Source of the DNA: Shiella aurantiaca
Lineage (GTDB): Bacteria; Bacteroidota; Bacteroidia; Cytophagales; Cyclobacteriaceae
DNA length: 64,000 nt
NCBI GenBank assembly: GCA_030412945.1
Contig: JAUHJS010000001.1
Span: 1-64,000 of the forward strand
Reading direction: 5' to 3'
Both the position numbers and the translations under genes were made by a program. How positions within the stretch are numbered: position 1 is the first letter of the stretch; each line of letters begins with the position of its first letter. The notes under the pieces were generated by a model. It saw only the letters and a list, made by a program, of their open reading frames with translations, was not told where the DNA came from and did no database searches. Positions 52,356 to 61,120 of the stretch are shown here, in pieces.

Positions 52356-54821
52356 TTAAAACATATCTTCATCACCGCCCGGGCCGCCTTCGCCTCGTCC
52401 GCCTTTGCCACGTTTTTCTACAAATTTGCCAAACTTATAACTGAAAGTAAGCGTAGCGATGCGGCTTTCGCGCTTAAAAGTACGGTAGCTGGTAAAATTA
52501 GTCCCTTCGGTATCCACGCTAAACTCGCGGATATCAAATATATCGGAAAGGTTCAGGCTGATGGAGCCATTTTTCTTCAATACCTCACGTTGGAAGGCCA
52601 AATTCACAAAGTAAAAACCATTAAAAGTCCCTTGTCCGGTTACGGTAGGGGCACGGTAGGAGCCCATTAGCTGCACATCAAACCACTTCGGAATAGTAGC
52701 ATTGCTCATCAGCGTAGCAGACCAGCTAATGTTACTTTGATTTTGCAGCCCGGCCACTTCGCCCACATTTACCTCATTGCCGAAAAGGTTGTAGGTGAGC
52801 GTAGTGTTAAAGTATTTGTTAGGCGTATACCGATTGATAAATTCCAGTCCGTAGGAGGTACGGCTGGCAATATTGGCAAAGGTGGTCACCTGAATATTGT
52901 CTTCAAAACTGGTCACACGCTGTATCACATCCGTAGTGCTTCGGTAGAATACAGAAGAGGTCAGGAAGAATTTCTCCCAGCCCTTTAGGTGGCTCAGCTC
53001 AAAGCTATTGGTGAATTCGGGCAGCAAATTGGGGTTACCGAAGTCAATACTTTGCGGATTGGAAGCATCCACAAACGGATTGAGCGTACGGATGCTGGGG
53101 CGCGAGATCCTGCGGCTGTAGTTCAACTGCATCTCGTTTTCATTGCCCAATTTATAACTTAGGTACACGCTTGGAAATAGCCCCGGATAATCGAACGTAA
53201 ATCGTTCGTCTTGCGTAACCTGATTCCCTTCGGTAAAAGTCTGCTCATAGCGTAAGCCCATCTGATAGCCAAAATTCCCCATTTTGGAGGTATAAATACC
53301 GTATAAGGCATGCACTTGTTCCTTATAAATAAAGCGGTTCGACAGCAGTGGGTCAAACTCGTAGGCATCAGAGGCGAAATTGAATATCTCAAAATTCTGG
53401 TCGGTGTCAATGCTACGGATGGTCGATTTATATCCGGCTTCCAGTTTCATGTCTTCCGAAATGGGATGCACATAATCGGCCTGCACCACATAAAGGTCGT
53501 TCAGGCGATCGTTATCATTTTTCCGTAAAAAAGCCTCTCCAAAAGGCTGACGCGTATCGAGGCTGAGGGCAGTTTGATTATAACGCTCGCCTTCTAGTTC
53601 GTAGTTGTACGATTTACTAGCCAAGAAATTCAGCTCACGCCCTGCCTGATCGAAAGTCTTACGTAGGGTAAAATTCAGTTCATAATTGTAGCCATCCTCG
53701 GTTTCGGTGGTATTATTAGTATAAAGGCTATCCAATACGCCATTGTAATACTCTTCACTAAATACATCGTCTACATCCAAACCTTGGCTATCGCGATATA
53801 AAGCCGAAACGCCCACCGTTACGGTATTAGTCCAGTTATAATCGGCCCCCACACGAAATAAATTATCGGTACCATTGCGGTTTCCACCACCATCTTGCAG
53901 GCGGTTGAAGAGGGTATCGGGCGAAAGCTGGCTTCTTTGATCGTAGTAGCGGTTGAAGAGGTTATTGTTCAGTCTGTAGCTGTAATTGCTGTAAATATTC
54001 CACTTATCGTACTTAAAATTGAGGCTGGCGCTGGCATTATATTTATCACGCGTTCCGGCTGACACCGACACCATGCCGGTAGTACCTTGTAGCTTGTTCT
54101 TTTTCAAGATGACATTGATAATCCCACCCACACCTTCGGCATCATACTTTGCAGAAGGATTGGTAATTACTTCAATGCGCTCGATGCTACTGGCCGGAAT
54201 TTGTTCCAAAATAGCATTACGGTCGGTACCAGTCAGTCCGCTGGGTTTTCCATCAATCAATACCATCACCGAACCGCTACCACGCAAGCTGATGTTTCCA
54301 TCCTGATCTACCGCTATAGAAGGAATAGACTCCAAAATATCGGTAGCCGAGCCCCCTTGCGATACAAGGTTTTTCTCCACATTGAATATTCTGCGGTCGA
54401 TACCACTTTCAAAAACAGGCTTTTCGGCTGATACCACCACCTCATCGAGGGCGGCAGCAGCTGTGCGCAAGGAAATAGAGCCTAGGTTGATTTCACTTTG
54501 GCCCCGACTCACGCGAAGACTGTCTTTCACGGCATCGCGATAGCCGATAAAGGAAATGCGTACGCGGTAGGTACCTGCTGGCACATCCGGAATCGAGAAT
54601 TCCCCGCGGGCATCGGTAAGGCCTCCGGTTACTACCGAGTTATCTTTTCTATTGAGAATAGAAACTGTAGTATATTCTAATTGCTGTTGGGTTTCGGCAT
54701 CTATCACTTTCCCAAATACACGGGCTTTGGCACTGCCTTCGGGGCGATTATAGCCTTGGGCATACGTGGAAACTATAAAAAATGAACTTACAAGTAGGGT
54801 GAATATATATTTGTGCAACAT
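52356..54821 (-). CDS. TonB-dependent receptor-like OMP_b-brl family outer-membrane protein
   Basis: An 821-aa protein from the ATG at 54821 (MLHKYIFTLLVSSFFIVSTYAQ signal peptide); the longer open frame to 55034 adds 71 non-coding-type residues over the promoter of the divergent gene. Domains: CarboxypepD_reg-like (about 35-115, ARVFGKVIDAETQQQLEYTTV, GTYRVRISFIGY), plug (about 130-230, LIDGKPSGLTG, IPASSIERIEVITNPSAKYDAEGVGGIINV), then a 22-strand-type barrel to about 790. The C-terminus carries an unusual Gly/Arg-rich tail (KRGKGGRGEGGPGGDEDMF) after the last strand. No SusD gene is adjacent, so it is not a SusCD pair; the substrate is unknown. Confidence 0.85.
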   Translation of the reverse strand: MLHKYIFTLLVSSFFIVSTYAQGYNRPEGSAKARVFGKVIDAETQQQLEYTTVSILNRKDNSVVTGGLTDARGEFSIPDVPAGTYRVRISFIGYRDAVKDSLRVSRGQSEINLGSISLRTAAAALDEVVVSAEKPVFESGIDRRIFNVEKNLVSQGGSATDILESIPSIAVDQDGNISLRGSGSVMVLIDGKPSGLTGTDRNAILEQIPASSIERIEVITNPSAKYDAEGVGGIINVILKKNKLQGTTGMVSVSAGTRDKYNASASLNFKYDKWNIYSNYSYRLNNNLFNRYYDQRSQLSPDTLFNRLQDGGGNRNGTDNLFRVGADYNWTNTVTVGVSALYRDSQGLDVDDVFSEEYYNGVLDSLYTNNTTETEDGYNYELNFTLRKTFDQAGRELNFLASKSYNYELEGERYNQTALSLDTRQPFGEAFLRKNDNDRLNDLYVVQADYVHPISEDMKLEAGYKSTIRSIDTDQNFEIFNFASDAYEFDPLLSNRFIYKEQVHALYGIYTSKMGNFGYQMGLRYEQTFTEGNQVTQDERFTFDYPGLFPSVYLSYKLGNENEMQLNYSRRISRPSIRTLNPFVDASNPQSIDFGNPNLLPEFTNSFELSHLKGWEKFFLTSSVFYRSTTDVIQRVTSFEDNIQVTTFANIASRTSYGLEFINRYTPNKYFNTTLTYNLFGNEVNVGEVAGLQNQSNISWSATLMSNATIPKWFDVQLMGSYRAPTVTGQGTFNGFYFVNLAFQREVLKKNGSISLNLSDIFDIREFSVDTEGTNFTSYRTFKRESRIATLTFSYKFGKFVEKRGKGGRGEGGPGGDEDMF

Positions 54822-55026
54822 GACTTTGGTAATACCAATTGAATGGCAAAGGTACAATTTAATAACTGATGTCTTCGGACAAGGGTTTTGCCAATTCTGG
54901 AATGTTTTTTGAATGGTAATATGCCTAGCTAAAAGGAAAAAGGCCAACGCAAGAAATTGAGGGCTTTTTATTCTAATCACAACGCTTTTAGGCGTAACTT
55001 GTTTTTCGTAAAACCACCTATCTGTT

Positions 55027-57162
55027 ATGCGCATTTTTTTACTGGGTATTTGTTTTACCCTTGGTATTACTCATTTAGTATCCGCCCAAACTTACCTAAA
55101 AACCGAACTCACCATTGCCACTGATTCGGCCCGTTTCAGCTATGCTAAATGTAAGATTCAGTTGCAAAACGAGGAGTTTTTCTTTTTTACGGTCAAAAAC
55201 CCTCAAGAAGAAGTAGAAATCACCCTAAAACCCTACGATTTAGAGAATTTAGACAAGGTTGTGCTCAATACATCCGAAGATTTTATCATCACCGATTCGC
55301 TGCGCACCATTGAGGACAGCTACATCCGGGGGCGTATCCGCTTTCAGGACCTCACCAAGTCGAAGTTTCCACGCTTTGTGTTTACCCTGTATTATTCCGA
55401 TGGCAAACCCCGCAATATAGAATTCAAGCTTTATCCTTTCTTTATGCCTGTGATTCAGGAAATTCCCGAAGTGGTGGAATTGTTCCGAGGAGAAGAAAAA
55501 GTGGTAGACCTAAATATCAGCAACGACTACGACTTGCAATATACCAATCAGTTTTTTGTGCAGGACGATATTGAATACCGCCTCATGCCCGGTGCCAATG
55601 GGCCGCGGCTAAGCTTGCGTTCCAATAATGTGGGCAAAAAGGACTTGATTATTGATTTAAAATCGGTTCGTCCGTTTATCAACGAGCAAGGGTTGCTGGG
55701 CAATAAACTTCAGTCTATACGCATTCCACTGGTAGTAAAGCCTTCACGTATCAGCTTTATCAATCTCGATAAACCCGATTATTACCTGGAACCAGCCGGA
55801 AGTTCCGCACTCATGATTCAGCTAGATTACAGTTCTAATTTCGAACTGGGTAAAACCTATCGGATTGAAGACTCGGAAAGCAAAGGAGGGAGGCTTATTG
55901 CCGAGATTTTCACCCGCTCATATATCGATAATAATAATAAAATCCTCGCCTCGCTGCACACCTATGCTTTGCACAGGCAATCAGAGGGGTATTTGTACAT
56001 CAAAGATGGTGACATTACCCGCTTCTTTACCAATTTCAACATCATCGAAAAACCCCGTATTGCCAAGGTATCCATTTTGCGCCAAGGCAAAGACTGGACC
56101 ACCAATAGCGCGGTATTTCCTGACGAACAGGTAGAAGTAAAAATTGAAGGAGAGGGGCTGAGTAAATCCATTTTCCGCTTTGGCGATGGCAAATTTGAAG
56201 CACAGCGAGACACCACCCGCATAGCGGAAAACGCAGCCTATTATTACCTGAAAATCCCTGCCGATGTGAAGGAAACCCGTATTCCGGTATCCATGAACGG
56301 GCAAAACACCAGTTTTGAATTCATGATACGCGAGCACCAGAAGCCGCGCGAACTGGATTTTATCAAAATCAGTTATGGAGAGGATGCTCAGGCTATTACC
56401 TTGCCTAAGTTCAATAAACCCGTTTTGTTTGAAAATGAAATTCGAGATGTGAACCTGATCTTTGAGGAAGATGAGATTGACAGCAAAAAGGAATTCTTTG
56501 GGGTGCAATACATCGATCTACAGATTACCCTTATCGATAAGGATAACCGCATGCTGGAGGTACGCGAAATCGAAAACATCAAAATAGCGCCTGCGGAAAA
56601 TTCACCACGCTATGCCAGCTACGACCGCAAAAATGCCAGTCCCCATGTATTTCGTCTCAACGATTATCTGGCCAATAAAACCTATTTATTGAAACCTTGG
56701 AGTCGAATAGAAATCGTAGTAAAACACCGAAGCGATAAGTACGGAGAAGATGGCTTCAGCCAAAAACTGATGATTATCCGAAGCGAGCGTTTCTCGCTCG
56801 ATTTACAGGTGTCTTTCCCTGCGGGTTTGCTTTCCAAACGCTTCAACCAACCGGGCATTGGTAGTCTCACGGGTATCAGTACTGCGGCCATGGCCAATTT
56901 TACTTTTTATAAAAAAGGACAGATTGCCAAGGTGTCACCCATTAAATTGGGAGTAGGTTTCTTAGCCCTAAATGCATTAAGTAGCCTAACTACAGACATC
57001 GATGAAGATGAGAAAGACATTGGTATTGTCACAATTGTCTCGTTTTATCCGATCAATTCTGAATCGAAAATCAAGTTTCCGCTATTTGCCGGAACGGGCT
57101 ATTTATTTAAAAGCAATACCATGTTTTTGCTGATAGGGCCGGGCGTGCAATTCAATTTCTAG
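55027..57162 (+). CDS. Exported protein with C-terminal membrane-associated part, unknown function
   Basis: A 711-aa protein with a signal peptide (RIFLLGICFTLGITHLVSAQ). The bulk (about 25-590) is beta-rich with several Ig-like stretches (VEITLKPYDLENLDKVVLN, IPLVVKPSRISFINLDKPDYYLEP, VSILRQGKDWTTNSAVFPDEQVEVKIEGEG). The last about 120 residues (LDLQVSFPAGLLSKRF, then VSPIKLGVGFLALNAL, VTIVSFYPIN, FPLFAGTGYLFKSNTMFLLIGPGVQFNF) alternate like outer-membrane strands and end in Phe. It is divergent from the TonB receptor across 205 bp that must hold both promoters. I know similar uncharacterised proteins in Bacteroidota but no function. Confidence 0.7.
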   Translation: MRIFLLGICFTLGITHLVSAQTYLKTELTIATDSARFSYAKCKIQLQNEEFFFFTVKNPQEEVEITLKPYDLENLDKVVLNTSEDFIITDSLRTIEDSYIRGRIRFQDLTKSKFPRFVFTLYYSDGKPRNIEFKLYPFFMPVIQEIPEVVELFRGEEKVVDLNISNDYDLQYTNQFFVQDDIEYRLMPGANGPRLSLRSNNVGKKDLIIDLKSVRPFINEQGLLGNKLQSIRIPLVVKPSRISFINLDKPDYYLEPAGSSALMIQLDYSSNFELGKTYRIEDSESKGGRLIAEIFTRSYIDNNNKILASLHTYALHRQSEGYLYIKDGDITRFFTNFNIIEKPRIAKVSILRQGKDWTTNSAVFPDEQVEVKIEGEGLSKSIFRFGDGKFEAQRDTTRIAENAAYYYLKIPADVKETRIPVSMNGQNTSFEFMIREHQKPRELDFIKISYGEDAQAITLPKFNKPVLFENEIRDVNLIFEEDEIDSKKEFFGVQYIDLQITLIDKDNRMLEVREIENIKIAPAENSPRYASYDRKNASPHVFRLNDYLANKTYLLKPWSRIEIVVKHRSDKYGEDGFSQKLMIIRSERFSLDLQVSFPAGLLSKRFNQPGIGSLTGISTAAMANFTFYKKGQIAKVSPIKLGVGFLALNALSSLTTDIDEDEKDIGIVTIVSFYPINSESKIKFPLFAGTGYLFKSNTMFLLIGPGVQFNF

Positions 57163-57789
57163 AAAATGAAATCGGGGTAAGCGAGCGCTTACCCCGAGTA
57201 TTCATACCCCTGACCAAAGTAGGATAATTGGTTTCAGAGGAATTTTCCGGTTCACCCCAATAAACCGGAGCTCTTTCATGTTTATTTAGACAATATATTT
57301 TATATCCATCTTAGAGCCCAAGTAAAAAAGCTATATGATTCTTTAATAAATTGAACCATTTTATTTTTTGCTTGGAAGCTAATTGCTTTAATTAAAAGCA
57401 TATGAAGCCGGAGTAGGCATTCACCTACTCCGAGATTCATACTACTCTGAATAAACCTTAGGAAGTTTAATTCAAAGCTTTTCCGACTCACCCCAATAAA
57501 TCGGATTTCTTTAAAAAATAAGTCTTTCAATCCATGCTGTATACCTTCTGCAACAACATGAACAAATGTATTGGCTTGACTATTTTTTGCAAAGATTCCA
57601 GAGGGTACAAGAAGTATACAGCGGTTATATTTCAGGTTTACAAATAATAGTCAGTATTTATTGATTAGTTTTAATCATCTAATAATCAATATTTTACAAA
57701 ACTAAATGAGAAATATCCGGTGATTGAAAACTTTCTCTTATGAATCCCCTTAAACCCTTGTATCTTTGCAATCGATTTATTCTTAATTC
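57163..57789. repeat. Tandem pair of structured repeats upstream of the ABC-F gene
   Basis: Two diverged units repeat with an exact 236-bp offset. Each has a long hairpin: 57173-57196, CGGGGTAAGC-GAGC-GCTTACCCCG; and 57409-57432, CGGAGTAGG-CATTCA-CCTACTCCG. Each then has a shared linker (GAG..ATTCATAC) and a second stem around the conserved loop CACCCCAATAA: CCGG/CCGG arms at 57247-57250 and 57265-57268 in the first unit, CCGA/TCGG at 57483-57486 and 57501-57504 in the second. Stem bases differ between units but stay paired. No gene is present; the remaining AT-rich DNA leads to the ABC-F promoter. Confidence 0.75.
57761..57768 (+). promoter_or_regulatory. Candidate -7 promoter element of the ABC-F gene
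   Basis: TATCTTTG matches TAnnTTTG and lies 21 bp before the start codon, giving a very short leader. The -33 region has no good TTTG. Confidence 0.45.
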
Positions 57790-59664
57790 ATGAATTACCT
57801 TTCCGCTGAAAACATTTCCAAAGCCTTTAGTGAGCGTTGGCTCTTCAAAAATATCTCATTTGGTATCTCTCAAGGAGAAAAAGTAGCCTTGGTAGGTGCC
57901 AATGGTACCGGCAAATCTACCCTCTTGAAGGTGCTTACCGGTGAATTAGAATCTGATACGGGCGAAGTAAGTCGTAAAAAGGACATCAAGATGGGATTCC
58001 TGACCCAGCAGCCCATTGTGCCCGATGCCATGACCATAGAGCAGATTATTTTTGATGATGAAAATGAGATTGCCCGCGTTGTGCGCACCTACGAGGACTT
58101 ACTGGCCGGAATTGGCGATGCCAATAAAATGCAGTCGGTGCTGGAGCGTATGGAGGAACTGAACGCCTGGGATTATGAATCGAAAGTGAAGCAGGTAATT
58201 GCCAAGCTCGGATTACATGATTTGCAAAAGAAGTTTGGCGAAATGAGCGGTGGACAACGTAAGCGTGTATTCTTGGCTAAGCTCTTGTTGTCAGAGCCCG
58301 ACCTTATCATTATGGATGAGCCTACCAACCACCTCGACCTCGAAGCGATTGAATGGTTGGAGGGGTATCTGAATGCGCTCTCCATCACCTTAATCATGGT
58401 TACCCACGACCGCTATTTCTTGGATAATGTGGCCAACCTGATTATCGAACTAGACAGAGGCAAGCTTTATTCTTACAAAGGCAATTATGCCTATTTTTTG
58501 GAAAAGAAAACCCAGCGAGAAGAGATTTTGAAGTCGGAGGTAGAGAAGGCGCGCAACCTTATGCGCAAAGAACTGGAATGGATGCGCAGGCAGCCCAAAG
58601 CCCGAGGCACCAAGGCCAAATACCGCATAGATGCCTTTCATGAATTGAAAGAAAAGGCTTCCACCAATCTAAAAAAAGATACACTGGAGCTGGACATAAA
58701 GGAAACTCGCCAAGGCGGCAAGGTGCTGGAAATCCACCACATCAATAAAAAATACAATGACCAATGGGTGATTAAGGATTTCTCCTACATCTTCAAAAAG
58801 AAAGACCGAATAGGCGTAGTGGGGAAAAATGGGGTAGGGAAATCTACCTTCTTAAACATTATCTCGGGACTGGATACGGCCGATTCGGGCAAAAGTATCT
58901 TGGGTCAAACGACCAATGTGGGCTATTTCACCCAAGAGGCCATACAACTCAACCCCGACAATCGGGTGATTGAGGAAGTAAAGGCCATTGCCGAATTTAT
59001 TACCATGGCCGATGGTACCATGATTTCGGCCAGCAAGTTTTTGGAGCAGTTTCTTTTTCCGGTAGAGATGCAGTACAGCCCCGTGCACAAACTGAGCGGG
59101 GGGGAGCGCAAAAGGCTTCAGATGCTGAAAATCTTGATTAAGAATCCTAACTTCTTGATTTTGGATGAGCCTACCAATGATTTGGATATCGATACTTTGA
59201 ACGTGTTGGAAGATTTCTTGGAGAAATTTGGAGGCTGCTTGGTGCTGGTAAGCCACGACCGCTATTTTATGGATAACTTGGTCGACCAACTGTTTGTATT
59301 TGAAGGAGATGGCCATATCCGCATCTTCAATGGCAACTACTCCGACTACCGGGAAGTAGTGGAAATGGAAGAAGAAATGGCTGCCAAAGCCCCTGCACCT
59401 AAAGCTGTGGAACCTTCTGCACCTGCTTCAGTAGAAAATGCGGCCAAGCGAAAACTGAGCTTCAAGGAGCAAAAAGAACTGGAAGAATTACCCAAAGAAC
59501 TGGAAAAACTAGAAGCCGAAAAAACTCAAATTACCGAGCTGCTCAATCAGGGTCAAGCCGACCATATACAACTGGCCGAATGGGCAAAACAGATTCAATC
59601 AATTGATAGTCAATTGGATGAAAAGACACTCCGTTTGTTAGAATTAGAAGAATTACAAGGGTAA
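57790..59664 (+). CDS. ABC-F family ATPase (Uup-like)
   Basis: A 624-aa soluble protein with two ABC domains and no membrane segment. Walker A sites: GANGTGKST (about 36-44) and GKNGVGKST (about 345-353). Signatures: MSGGQRKRV (about 152) and LSGGERKRL (about 435). Walker B: MDEPTNHLD and LDEPTNDLD. A linker with basic RRQPKARGTKAKYRIDAF lies between the domains, and a C-terminal coiled coil (about 545-620, LSFKEQKELEELPKELEKLEAEKTQ) matches the Uup C-terminal domain. ABC-F proteins act on ribosomes or on DNA branch structures rather than in transport. A run of seven G lies at 59098-59104. The symporter gene follows by 13 bp. Confidence 0.88.
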   Translation: MNYLSAENISKAFSERWLFKNISFGISQGEKVALVGANGTGKSTLLKVLTGELESDTGEVSRKKDIKMGFLTQQPIVPDAMTIEQIIFDDENEIARVVRTYEDLLAGIGDANKMQSVLERMEELNAWDYESKVKQVIAKLGLHDLQKKFGEMSGGQRKRVFLAKLLLSEPDLIIMDEPTNHLDLEAIEWLEGYLNALSITLIMVTHDRYFLDNVANLIIELDRGKLYSYKGNYAYFLEKKTQREEILKSEVEKARNLMRKELEWMRRQPKARGTKAKYRIDAFHELKEKASTNLKKDTLELDIKETRQGGKVLEIHHINKKYNDQWVIKDFSYIFKKKDRIGVVGKNGVGKSTFLNIISGLDTADSGKSILGQTTNVGYFTQEAIQLNPDNRVIEEVKAIAEFITMADGTMISASKFLEQFLFPVEMQYSPVHKLSGGERKRLQMLKILIKNPNFLILDEPTNDLDIDTLNVLEDFLEKFGGCLVLVSHDRYFMDNLVDQLFVFEGDGHIRIFNGNYSDYREVVEMEEEMAAKAPAPKAVEPSAPASVENAAKRKLSFKEQKELEELPKELEKLEAEKTQITELLNQGQADHIQLAEWAKQIQSIDSQLDEKTLRLLELEELQG

Positions 59665-59677
59665 AACACACCTTCAC

Positions 59678-61120
59678 TTGCTAGCGGTATATGTTATTCT
59701 CTATCTGATACTCACCGTGTTGGTGGGGGCTTGGGCGGGCCGAATGGTTCGCCAATCCAGCGACTTTGTGAATGCAGGTCGTAGGCTTCCTGTCAGCATT
59801 AATGCCTTTGCTTTTTTTGCGCTTTGGTTTGGCTCCGAAACCTTGTTTGGAGCTACTTCTGAATTTGTGCAACACGGTTTCCCGGGAATCATTGAAGATC
59901 CCTTTGGCGGTGCTTTGTGTCTTTTGCTTTTCGGCTTGTTTTTCGTTCGCCCGCTCTATCGGCTCAATTTGCTTACCCTGGGCGATTTGTTCCGATTACG
60001 TATGGGACACCGAGTAGAATTGGTGGCTTCTATTTTTATATTGATTACTTTCCTTGGCTACATAGCTGCCCAATTGGTGGCTTTGGGCATTCTACTGCAA
60101 GTAGTAATGGGCCTTAGTTTGGCACAAGGGGTTTGGCTAAGCGCCATCATAGTTTGTAGCTACACGCTAATAGGCGGTATGTGGGCGGTGTCCATCACCG
60201 ATTTTGTACAAAGTATTTTGATTATTGGCGGCTTACTATGGCTAAGTATAGTAATGTGGGGCAAAATAGAGAGCTTACCCGCACTTATTTCGAATGTTCC
60301 TGAGCGATTCTATTCCTTAGCTCCCGAACAATTCAAGCTGTCAGATATCCTCACGTGGCTGGCCGCATGGATGGCGCTGGGCCTAGGTTCTATTCCCAGT
60401 CAGGATATTTTCCAGCGCATGAATGCCGCCAAATCGGAATCGGTGGCCGTGAAATCTACCTTCTTAGGAGCCGGGCTTTACTTGGTCATGGCCATGCTTC
60501 CTCTCTTCATAGTACTTGCTGCCAAACAATTGTACCCCGAACTCTTACAAGGCGATTTGCAGCAAATCCTTCCGCAGGTAGTCATCCAGCACGGTGGCTT
60601 GCCTTTGCAGGTGATTTTCTTCGGTGCTCTTATTTCGGCCATTTTTAGCACATGCAGTGGCGCAATTTTGGCACCAGCCTCTATTTTATCCGAAAACATC
60701 ATCAAGCCACTTTGGAAAACCTCGCTTAGCGACAAGCAATTCTTATTGATTCTGCGCTTGTCGGTAGTAGTGATGACAGCCGCTTCACTCACCTTAGCAC
60801 TAGGGAAATCAAATGTGTACGAACTCGTTGGGGAATCCTCTGTACTCGGTTTGGTATCCTTATTAGTGCCTATGATGGCCGCCATTTGGGACAAAAAAGC
60901 CAGTGCCTTTGGCGCCATCCTGAGCATGTGCTGCGGCATGGGCGCTTATCTGGTATTTGAATACCTTTGGTACATAGAAGGCATACCCAGCTCCATATTG
61001 GGATTGTTTATCAGTGCTTTAGCCTATATGTTGGTACGAGGGAGACAAGGAAATTTACCAGCCACCACCGCCTCCGCCACCTCCGCCACCTCCGGAGGAA
61101 CCACCACCACTACTGCCTGA
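59678..61120 (+). CDS. Sodium:solute symporter (SSS family)
   Basis: A 480-aa membrane protein with about 13 hydrophobic helices. The family is recognised by the N-terminal layout (YVILYLILTVLVGAWAGRMV, SSDFVNAGRRLP, WFGSETLFGAT), the central GGMWAVSITDFVQSILIIGG motif and GSIPSQDIFQRMNAAKS. The start is a TTG at 59678, 13 bp after the ABC-F stop; no in-frame ATG precedes the first helix. The C-terminal 22 residues (ATTASATSATSGGTTTTTA) are low-complexity and arise from reading the antisense of the convergent DUF2207 gene, with which it overlaps by 66 bp. Substrate unknown; not obviously proline or sugar specific. Confidence 0.85.
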   Translation: MLAVYVILYLILTVLVGAWAGRMVRQSSDFVNAGRRLPVSINAFAFFALWFGSETLFGATSEFVQHGFPGIIEDPFGGALCLLLFGLFFVRPLYRLNLLTLGDLFRLRMGHRVELVASIFILITFLGYIAAQLVALGILLQVVMGLSLAQGVWLSAIIVCSYTLIGGMWAVSITDFVQSILIIGGLLWLSIVMWGKIESLPALISNVPERFYSLAPEQFKLSDILTWLAAWMALGLGSIPSQDIFQRMNAAKSESVAVKSTFLGAGLYLVMAMLPLFIVLAAKQLYPELLQGDLQQILPQVVIQHGGLPLQVIFFGALISAIFSTCSGAILAPASILSENIIKPLWKTSLSDKQFLLILRLSVVVMTAASLTLALGKSNVYELVGESSVLGLVSLLVPMMAAIWDKKASAFGAILSMCCGMGAYLVFEYLWYIEGIPSSILGLFISALAYMLVRGRQGNLPATTASATSATSGGTTTTTA

